A stretch of 64,000 nt of DNA from Marchantia polymorpha subsp. ruderalis. Lineage: Eukaryota > Streptophyta > Marchantiopsida > Marchantiales > Marchantiaceae. Positions 24,861-34,569 of this stretch are shown one piece after another. The stretch is from the NCBI GenBank assembly GCA_037833965.1, contig AP031352.1, positions 9,962,501-10,026,500 of the forward strand. The letters run 5' to 3'. A model generated the notes under the pieces. That model was not told the DNA's origin, made no database searches, and saw only the letters and a program-made list of their open reading frames with translations. The position numbers and the translations under genes are program-made. Each line of letters opens with the position of its first letter. Position 1 is the stretch's first letter.

Positions 24861-27800
24861 ATGGCGCTGTGGGCGAGCGCGGCGTTCAGATCCTTGTCGG
24901 AGGTGTCAGGGCCGAGCTCGCGCTTGGTGCCTGACATGACCGACAGGAAGCCCGCGAGGGATAGACAGCAGCACGGGATGGCGCTGGCGTCACTGCGAAA
25001 CCCCGTGGGGCCGTCTTCGACTCCGCGCAATCTCAAGCTGAAGTCGCTGATGGACCACCAACGCTCGGCACTCGCCAGGCGACACCTGACGATGATGGAA
25101 ACATTGGAGGGAGGAATCCTCTGCGAGTGCTGCAGAACCGGGCCCCGGCCTGGCACTGCAGCAGGAAGGGAGGAAAGGATGCGACAGCAGTTCCGAACCA
25201 GGAGTATGGCCGCCGAGCATCAACGAGGCGAAGGTAAGCCGAAAAATCTCTCTTCCTTCGTCCGGGTCTCGAGAAATTCGTCTGTGCCCGTGCTGTGCAA
25301 CAAGCTTTAGAGATCTCGTGCTGAATTTGCATTAATCCCTCGGTGATCGTGCAGGCTCCGAGGATGATGAGGAGGACCCGGTGTTTCGGCTCATCATCGA
25401 CGGGGACGCAATCCATACCGTGGACTGGCCGATAATGGATCAGGCCGCCGTCGGGCCCGATAACGCGAAGGCGATTGTCAATGGAGATTGCAGCGCTGCC
25501 GGGAGCGAGAAGAACGGCGCGCACGCGAACGGAGCTGTGCACACGAACGGAGCGACGACGACGACGACGAATCAGCACGACGCCCACGCAAACGGAGCTA
25601 TGCACACGAACGGAGCGACGACGACGAATCAGCACGGCGTGCACGCGAACGAAGCTATGCACACGAACGGAGCGACGACGACGACGACGACGAATCAGCA
25701 CGTCAACGGCATCGACACTCGCGCGGCGGAAGCCGAGCGAGCGAACCAGGAACTTACGAAGGACCACGGCAATGGCCGTGGCTATGAAACCAACGGGGCT
25801 CACAATTACGATCACGATCACATGCACAGCAACGGAGCCACCACCGTCGATCGTTCCGAGGCCGGGGCGACGGCCGAACCCACTCTCAACGGAGCGACTA
25901 CCGTCGACGCGAGCACTCCCCCTGCCGCTTTTGTCGAGCAATCGAAGAAGGTATACATCGAAAAGCCGACGGAGGCTCAGGCTCCAGCGACTTCGGCCAA
26001 GCCGAAGCGCGCGCAATTGAAGCCGGCACCGAGCGCAGAAGAGCTCGATGGGCAGCATATTCAAGTGAGGAAGTTCCTCAAGAACAAAAATTTGCTCTAC
26101 ATCGGAGTCACAGGCTTTCTCTGCAAAGGTAAACCTTGTGCTTTGAAATCTCTTCTTGTGCTGTAAACTTTTTTTTTTGGAGGTACGAGCTCGAATTCGA
26201 CTAACGCGATTTACTGAACACGAGCCACTTGTGCCGGTGAAATATGCTCGCAGTTGCCGCGGAGAGAACGCTGGACGTTCAACCGGACGTAGGAACGATC
26301 TACGTCCTTGTCAAGCCGAATTCAACCGGCGACGCACAGGCTCGATTGCGAAAAGATGTATCGATCTGACCCTTTGCTTTACTTGCGCCTTCAATGCAGC
26401 CGGACCTGACAGATGCCTTTAGTTAGTTCGATGTCGTGCCTGGCCGCTAAGAAGAGGCGGCCTTGTGCTGTCGCAATGCAGATCATCGGGAGTGAAATAT
26501 TCGAAGCGTTGAAGAAAAAGTACGGAGAAGAGCGGTTCCTCGAGTTCATGAAACAAAAGGTCGTTGCGATCCCAGGGAACATAGTGGAGAAAGATCTCGC
26601 CTTAGCCCCGGCCGACGCGAAAATGTTGATGGAGCGCATCGATGTCATTGTGAATTCCGCCGCGACCACCAAGTTCGACGAGAGGTACGTGAACGTAGCC
26701 TCGAGGATGCTCGCTTTGCGATTACGTTGGACTTGTATTCTTTATGGGAGAACGGGTCAATGCACGGTCAATGGGTCAATGTACAGGTCAACTGTCTTGG
26801 CCGCGGGATGGGGGACTGATGTTGTCGGGCCGTCTGTGGGTGTCTGTTGCCAGGTACGATCTGGCGTTGGAACTCAACACTTTCGGGCCTTACAACGTTC
26901 TCGAATTCGCCAAAAAGTGCAGCAGGCGCCCGATGCTAGTGCATATTTCCACAGGTAATGACGGGCGCTGGCCGGTTGCCGGTCGCCGGTCTCGATGCCC
27001 GCCCCATGCACGCCCACGCTGGCGGCGGGGATCGTCCGTCCCTTAGTTGCTCTAGTAGGCCTTCCTTTCCCTCGAGGCATTGACAAATTTTGTGCTCGTT
27101 GCTGTTCAGCTTACGTCAATGGCAAGCGCCGAGGGGTGTCGAAGGAGGAACCCTTCGAGTATGGCCAGACTCTTTTACCGGAAATTCAAGACTTCGCGGA
27201 CGATCCCGACGAACCCGACGACTCGAGCGGCGTCTTCTCCGAGTGGAGAAAGCAGGCCGTGACTAAGCTCATCAAGCCCTTCTGGCCGGCACCGGCGGAC
27301 AAGGTGAAGGCAGCCAGGAAGAACCGCATGATAGAATCGCTAAACGAGTTCCTGCTGGAGAATGACGCCGAGACGGCGTTTGTCAACCCTGAAAAGGAGC
27401 TTGAATTGGCCTTGAAGTGTCGCGCAGCACGTGAGCCTGTAGATGAGAAGCTGCCTGTAGAAGAGAAGCAGCGTGAAGAAGAGAAGCAGCGTGTAGAAGA
27501 GAAGCAGCGCATGGAGCTTCTGGGACACATGAGGTGATATACGATTTTGTGCAAAACCCCTCGCGGTGGTCTGACCCTTGTCCATTTCTGTTCTCTTCTT
27601 CTGACCGTGGGATTTGGCTTTGGGCTTGGACGAATCAGGGCGAATACTTTCGGATGGCAAGACGCGTACGTGTTTACCAAGGCCATGGGGGAGATGATGC
27701 TGATGAAGTACAAGGAAGACTTACCGATTGTTATCATCCGCCCCAGCGTGGTCGAGAGTACGCTGAAGAAGCCGTTCGATGGATGGATCGAAGGCAACCG

Positions 27801-29128
27801 GTGCGTTGCAGTCGCATGCGATTTCTAAAGTCATGCATACGGACGTGATCCAGTCGCTCGGATGACTGTAACATGTCTCACTCGACGGACTCGCCGACTG
27901 ATGATTTTGTGCTGTGGTTGCTTGCAGAATGCTGGACCCTATCGTGCTGCACTATGGCAAAGGAGACCTGACGGGGTTCCGTGTTGATCCTGATGTTACC
28001 CTGGATATCGTAAGTGGGGATTGTCCACTTCGTTTAGTATTGCCTTTCGTTCAGAAGTTGCAGTTGGGGAGTCTGATGTAAGTCCGAGTTGATGTTGAAG
28101 GTAATATGCTGAAAGCATCGATGGGTTGTGGCTGTGATTGTACAGATTCCTGCAGATATCGTCGCCAACGTTATTCTGGCAGCGATGGCGAAACATGGAG
28201 GTTATGAGCAAATGTACCCGTTCGTGTACCAAGTGGCCAGTTCGGCCAGCAACCCGTTGACGATGCGACAGATTGCAGACACTGCATACGAGCATTTTTC
28301 AGAGTTTCCAATGCAGAAGAAGGAGAAAGCGGAGGAGAACGGGAAAAAAGAGGAGGAAGAAATCAAGGAATTGGTTTACAGGCCAATGACGTTCATTACC
28401 AACGAGCGTGATTTTCAAGCGTTGCTTTTCTTCAGATATGGTGTGCCAATGCAGGTAAGTTGTTTTTTAAAGTCAGGTGTCTGGTATATGATGAATGTCC
28501 GAATTTTCAATGTCCGTAGGGTGGCAGGCCAGTTGTACTCTTTCGGTTGAAGTAACAGTGAACTCGGATATTTGAATTTTCTGCAGCTGATGGAACTCAT
28601 GTCGAGATTTCTAAATCTCCCGTGGATTAAGAAACTCATTGGAGGACGGAATGAGAACCCGGTGGTAAAGATCGTGCAACACTGGAAGAGGAACTGTGTT
28701 TCGCATACTAGACGGATCGGACTCCTACTGAGCAGTGTCACGCATATGGCGGAAGTCTACAAGCCGTACGTGTTTTACAAGGGCAGGTGCGTCTGCTATT
28801 CACTATCTATGTTTCTGGAGCTCGTGATTACGAAGGAAGGGTGTTATGTGAGTCACTGATCTTCTTAAACACGTTCGCAATTTTTAACTGCAGATTTGAT
28901 GCGACGAACAGCGAAATGATCTTGACGGAAATCGCGCCGGAGGAGAGAAGTATGTTTAGCTATAGTGTAAAGAATGTAGATTGGAGAAGCTACTTGCGTG
29001 ACAGCCACTTCGTTGGGCTCAGACAGCATGTGCTTAAATGGCTCAGATGTAAAAAGATAGGCCGCAACTGGACTATTGTGATTCCGCCGTCGGACCCCGA
29101 ATGGATAGGTAGAGGAGACGAACGGTAG
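24861..29128 (+). CDS. Alcohol-forming fatty acyl-CoA reductase with a long N-terminal extension
   Basis: Eleven exons join in phase to 2967 nt, 988 residues: 24861-25233, 25355-26128, 26254-26357, 26482-26684, 26854-26954, 27110-27533, 27639-27800, 27928-28009, 28146-28454, 28587-28786, 28894-29128. The family reduces fatty acyl-CoA or acyl-ACP to primary alcohol with NADPH, for wax, suberin or sporopollenin. The Rossmann segment is near residues 370-385 (YIGVTGFLCKG). VNSAATTKFDERY is typical of the family. The catalytic Y-x3-K is YVFTK (about 670-674) after WQDA. A C-terminal sterile-type domain follows. The first about 370 residues are extra compared with the usual 500-600-residue enzyme: a Ser/Arg-rich start that may be a transit peptide, then low-complexity Asn/Gly/Ala/Thr/His repeats. 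Exon 6 carries a Glu/Lys/Gln/Arg-rich repeat (VEEKQR type). The start is the first ATG of the frame. The canonical GATGFL is GVTGFL here. Confidence 0.95.
25500..25710 (+). repeat. In-frame minisatellite in FAR exon 2
   Basis: Units encoding H-A-N-G-A-M-H-T-N-G-A followed by runs of Thr (ACG repeats) and NQH occur three times, with two to five or more ACG codons per unit. The variable ACG number shows expansion and contraction while the frame is kept. Confidence 0.9.
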
Positions 29129-29144
29129 AGGGAGGGTTGCATGA

Positions 29145-29355
29145 CACCAGGAGTTATTGAAAGCAATTACTGCTCTCCTGGTGCGATGACTTTTCCCGCA
29201 GAGTAGATATTAGGTGATTCAGTTTTCCTCTGATGTAGTTTAGTCTAATCCCAATCATATAATGTGCGGTCGTTGATGGCGGAATCGTTGCCGCAGCTAG
29301 TAGAATAGGTGCATTTTCCTACTAATGCAGTGTAATGTACATTAGCAGGAAAATG
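29145..29355. repeat. Two hairpins just downstream of the FAR stop codon
   Basis: Hairpin 1 pairs CACCAGGAG (29145-29153) with 29175-29183. Hairpin 2 pairs CATTTTCCTACTAATG (29312-29327) with 29340-29355, one mismatch, 12-nt loop. Both would lie in the 3' untranslated region of the FAR message. Confidence 0.75.
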
Positions 29356-31084
29356 ATGTGAAGTTGTAAGATGATGTTGTAAACTGGACAATATGCGTTG
29401 TAGCAGGGGGCAACAGAGGCACGGGTAAGTTTGCCATAACATATATGGTGGATAAATAGACGGGTTTGAACACAGCGTGGAAAGGCTTTTCCAAACGGTG
29501 CGTGCATCCCGTTCATAGAGGCACACGGGCAGAGGAATGTCAAATGTCATCAGGTTTCAAGCCTTTTTAAGCGTTGTTAAACAAGATGATAAACCGCCGA
29601 ACTCACCGACAACGGATCTTCGTTTTTTGTTTCGGATTCGCAGCACGGTACATGAGTATGCTGTGAACTCGTTGTACCGGAAAGAGGGACCTTGTGCTTA
29701 GGCATCTAGTTATGCGCAGGACTGACTATATCGTTTCGAATAATGATAGACAAATGAGCTCGACGAAGAAGTTATGGGACTTCATTTGAACTGCCCATAG
29801 AAACTCTAGGCCAGGGCCGCAGGCATTCTTCAGCCCGAAAACGATCTGCGGATCTCGAGAACCGAATTACATACGGGAGAGTTCCTCTTCAAGATCTAAC
29901 GTTCGGACAAAGAAACACTCGAATTGGAGACTAGACTAGGAAGTTATGGCCATCTGAGTGCACTTGCCCGAACTTGGGCGCTGGTAGACTTTCATCGTCA
30001 CATGTCACACTCCTCCACGTGCTTCTGCTGTGGACTGGTTGGCCTGAGACAGTGTAAGTAACCTACTTTTTGTCACACTCCACGTGCTTCTGCTGTGGAC
30101 TGGTAGGCCTGTGACCATATGAGTACAGTAAACTACTCTTTGTCACACGCCACGTGCTTCTGCTGTGGACTGGTAGGCCTGAGACAGTCCAAATAAACTA
30201 CGTACACGAATCCTCGTGTAGATCTAGCGATCGTCTGAGTTACCTTACAGAGTAACTCGTCTAGGCAGAGTACTTGTAGATTGGGCCTTTTGATTTTGCT
30301 CTTTCTAGTCTTAGCATGCTTCTACTGGAAACTGAGTAAACCAGTTGGAAGGACTGGCACATGTGTACATTGCCGTTTATATGAATAAACGATTGCTTAT
30401 ATTATTCCATGAGTCGGCTCTTTTACACACGTGATACAGAAATGTGTGTATGCTCGTTCAAATCTGATTGAATTTGTGTGTTAGCTCAACTGATTGTACT
30501 TGCATGAACAGAATTATCGGTTCACCTCTTTAGATTCCTCAGTTATTTTGATCTCTGGATGTCGAGTAATGTAATTCCAACCGTTCTAAGAGTTATCCGC
30601 CTCCTCAACTTTCTTATTCAATGAGAAATTGTAACCCGTTCTTCCGTCACCATTGATGCAAATTAGTCAAGGAATTCGTTTCTAAAGCAAGCTTAAACCC
30701 TAGAGCTTCATTCAACTCGATCTAAATCTGTCACCAGAACTCCACTTTGAAGTGCACATGTACTTAGGCTCATGTGCAAAAGAGCTTTCTTAAGATTACT
30801 TTCATCTGTGTTTGTATTTCAGCTTAAGACAATACGAAAGATTGAACGAGTAGTTAGAATCATATTTTAGACAGTACGTGCTGGCTGCTGTTCACCACTA
30901 ACGCGAGCGTTTCTTACATCCTCCTCCTGCACCACCAGGAAGTCTCTTCCCACTCCGAACCTCACATTCCTAGCACTTCACCTCAATTCTATCTCTCACT
31001 GCTAGAATACTATATTTGAGTATGTACTTAAGAAGTAGGAGTAGCGGCAGGAAACGATAGCTCCCGCATGTGTTCTTGCGTTGG
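29356..31084. other. Gap between FAR and the RRM gene
   Basis: No coding sequence is supported. The notable content is three G-box-containing direct repeats at 30003-30175. The two flanking genes end toward each other here. Confidence 0.6.
30003..30175. repeat. Three direct repeats, each with a CACGTG G-box
   Basis: The core CCACGTGCTTCTGCTGTGGA occurs three times, with CACGTG at 30016-30021, 30081-30086 and 30141-30146, each preceded by TGTCACAC. The spacing is 65 and 60 bp. CACGTG is the classic plant bHLH/bZIP site, but the repeats lie in a gap downstream of two convergent genes, so a regulatory role is only possible. Confidence 0.85.
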
Positions 31085-31740
31085 TCACTTCACTTTAGTA
31101 GCACTGCCTGTCTCAGACGTATTTACATCGTCATTACTTGAGAACTTTTCATGGTCTCTCGAACTTCGTGCCCTTCCAGAGTGCCTGTTTACCGAGCTAC
31201 TTACTGTAACACTACGAAGAGTACTGGACGCGGAAGTTGGAGAGCACAGGAAAGAAACAGACGCAGTTCTCACATGAGGTGTATTTCTATACTGAACGGT
31301 GATCAACTGATTTTCGAACCTGGAACCATTCAGGTGGGTCTTGGCAACTACGACGGATTCGGGTAGCCTGAAATTGATAAAGCATCGTCCACTTGAGCAG
31401 ATGAACTTCCAACCCGTGAGATCACCAAACTTTGAGAAACTTTGAGACAGTAATTCTTCTTCACGAATCTCTACAGATCGTGAAGGTGCGATCTCCCCAT
31501 AGATTACTATTTCCTGCTCCTAACTTCCTCACTCCGTAAGCTACACGAAGAGTTCTCAAAAACTCTTATTACTTTGCATTCCGAAGGGTTACACTTGTTA
31601 CACAGCCATGCGCGACATCAAATTACTCCACCTCAGCTTCCATATGATTTCTCAATTTGCAAAAATAAACTCTTGCTCACCTGCCTGTAGGTGTGAACGG
31701 GAGACGGAGCCTGAATCTCCCCGCAAAGCTTTGAGGCCAG
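31085..31740 (-). CDS. RRM-domain RNA-binding protein, 3' part of the gene
   Basis: Two minus-strand exons join in phase: 31740-31681 (60 nt, acceptor CCCATAG, donor CAG/GTGAGC) and 31519-31085 (145 codons including the stop; acceptor GTTAG). The joined protein reads through an RNA recognition motif: beta-1 IVIYGEI (RNP2-like), helix REEELLSQSFSKFGDLTGW, RNP1-like SGRCFINF, then AKTHLNGSRFENQLITVQYR. The tail is Ser/Thr-rich and ends KVK. The 5' part is not settled. A possible upstream exon at 32126-31966 (from an ATG, beginning MGLCMDWQCAQLLRML) is open but its phase does not fit the 60-nt exon directly, so an exon or alternative donor is missing. The RRM reading is clear; the family and the RNA target are unknown. 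Confidence 0.6.
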
Positions 31741-32159
31741 CTATGGGAGAAACATCACTTCACTACGGAGGACAGACTTCGGGCTCGTTCCGATGAGAGA
31801 CAAGGGGTGTCGACCTGCGAGCGACTTGTAACTCAACCCATGAACGCAGAATCGTCTCCTTTCCGGACTCGATGACCGAATATCAAATTTTCCAAACTTC
31901 AGCATAAAACCTGACCCTTGTTACCTCCTGCATTCAACAGACTCAATTAACTCGCCGCGAATTACCAATCCGTCCTTTTTCCCGACGCTCTAAAATCCTT
32001 CACATTCTTCTTACGGATAACATCCAGTTGTGAAAATTCTCCGACTAAGAAATCAATTTCTTTTCCAATGCGAACTGTGAGCATCCGGAGTAGTTGGGCA
32101 CATTGCCAATCCATACACAATCCCATGATTGCGAAAAATTGGAAGCTCACCCAAGTTTA

Positions 32160-34569
32160 TATTCTGCAATTTGTTTCATTCTCTAAAAGAACCCAAAGAA
32201 ATCCCGTTTGGGTTTTTTAAGAGAACCCGGGATTAACGGAAACCATGACCAACCTACTTAAAATTATTCTAACGTTGAGACTTTCAGCGTCAAGTGTCAA
32301 CTATAAGCGCGATTATATTCTCCAACGGAAATGAATTAGTAGAGACTATACCTAGAGTTAATACAACTAAAATGAACCTTAATTTTAATTAAAGATAATA
32401 TTTACACATATGACATAAAATTCATTCATTTACTTAAAAAAATATAACCCTATAATCATTTATTCATAATGGTAATAACTTGCGAGTCTTTACTTGTGTA
32501 TTTTATTTTTATTTTTTACATTTTAGCTTTATTTATCCGTTTTCAATCAATGATGAAAAATAATAATCATTTACATGTTTCGTCTTCATTCAGCTCTATT
32601 CATCCGCTTCAATCTTTGATGAATAGCTATTTTAAATTTCAAAATTCTCTTTGGAAACTTCAAATAAAGTAAGTAAATAGATAAACAAATAAAAATAAAT
32701 AAAAAGTTCTCTCTTTTTATTTACTCGTCACCTCGTAAGAACCAACATTTTGTGCAGCGCATCTTAAATCTATCCGTGTTAGTTTCAGAATTTGCTGTAA
32801 CAATACATCAACACAATGAATAAGGACAAAACTTACTTTATATCCTACGACAGAACTTTTGTGAAGTATAAGAATGTAAAACAACACTTCACTATTCCAC
32901 ACCCATCGGCAAGTTTGAAAAGCGGTAATTAATTTCTTTCCAAAAGGGCTTGAAACTCGTTACTCTGGGTCCTCTTCGGTAGCCGTTTGGCTACTGACGT
33001 AGGTTAAGACGTATACATCGCAGTGTCGTATGATCTGCTAAAATATTTAGAAAACGAATTAAAATTCTTTTCAAATTGGAAATTATCCGATTCACATGAA
33101 GATGTAGGCAAGTCTCCCCCAGCGACGAGATGATGCAACACAGTTTATGCGCTGTCGTGCTACACGCATAGCTGCCGTTCAAAATTTCGCGGTTATTCTT
33201 ATTTTGATCTTTGCGTGACTGAGATGAATGCTCCAGATCCCAACTTGCACATTAGGCGTGTTTCTAGACATGCCTCACGGGAAGTCAGAGGCCGGGTCCA
33301 GGTCCCGCGTGGATACGGAAAGATGATATTCGTGGTTTACATCAAAATGACCTCCATTTGCCCATCGCCAAAACCTTCTAGAGTCCTGCTTCCAGCACCT
33401 CCCCTTGATATGGCAGAGAACAATCAAGGTTGAGGAAAATCATCCACGGCGAGGTTCCTGCTGAGGGAAAAGTGCCCAGAGCACGCTGAAGATGCTTCGG
33501 AACCTTCTACAGTTAGTTTCCTACGATGTAGACATCACCTGGCTATTTAGGCTTTACCCCTGAGACTACACATCTCTAGCATCCGTTGTTCCCCTCATCA
33601 AAAGAGTAAAAGATAAACTTTGATTATAACATCCAGCCCAGAAAAAATTGTGCAGACGATAAGAGCAAGCAATTTCGGACAAATTCATGTTGATGCCGAA
33701 TTGTAGCCGAAGTGAGCTGGTTTGACATATGAATAAATTGTCAGATATGACAACATGAACTTTAAGCGGGCCTGTCACCTCTATAATATATAAACTACAT
33801 ATCCAGAAATATTCAACTGTATCCACACCTTCCTAATTTGCAAGGCGACGATCGACCTATGATTTTTCTTCTGGAAGCTCCAAGTGTCTCTGGTTTCTCC
33901 GCCACTCAGCAATGTGTGACCGCGCCTTGGACATAACTGACATGTTAGACAATGAATATCAAACCGAAAACTCCCTTGGCTGTACCATAGCGACGAATTT
34001 TGAAGGGTAAAGGCAACAATGTGTAATGAAGACACTTCCGCTAGCATCGTATGCCATATGCTTTAGTCCTCGTTTGCAGTAGCACTATCAGTCCAGACAG
34101 ATCGTGACACATTGCCGCCTGTGAGAGTCAAATACGACTTGATCATCAGAAACATGTACTAGAAACAATCTCTCATGTAACGTATTTAACATCTGTAAGA
34201 TTCAGTCATTGTCCCCCTCGTGAACAACGGAGAGAAAAAGGATCTTGACGCTCCACAACTTCATGAAAGAGAAAGAGGGAGAGATTTGGGATGCAGTGAC
34301 TTACCTTCAACAATGAGTCTGAAACAGCCGGACCTGCTGTTAGTGCTGAGTCAAGGTTCTACGACACTGAGTGTGAACCGTGCAGTGGCGACTGAGGTCA
34401 GGTGAGCTTCAAGTAACCAGTCGTGATGTATAGCTTCTCCCAGAACTGACATGAATGTCATGACTTCAACAGCGCCAGCCCAGAGGGAACGAAGAAACTG
34501 TCATCCAGTCCGGAAAATAATAAAAATATATACAGTTGATCATCCATGATGGAACGGCAGTTTATGACA
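32160..34569. other. AT-rich gap without a supported gene
   Basis: 32270-32720 is strongly AT-rich. 32720-34569 contains only short frames on both strands. The segment next to 34570 is the 3' flank of the PPR gene. Confidence 0.6.

Noticed and set aside
25033..26064. 343-codon antisense frame across FAR exons 1-2
   Set aside because: It is the shadow of the GC-rich repeat exon (Val/Arg repeats mirror the ACG and Asn-Gly codons) and crosses the FAR intron.
26413..26481. In-frame extension upstream of FAR exon 4 (start MPLVSSMSCLAAKK)
   Set aside because: Splicing exon 3 to 26482 keeps the phase and restores the conserved FAR sequence. The extension is intron.
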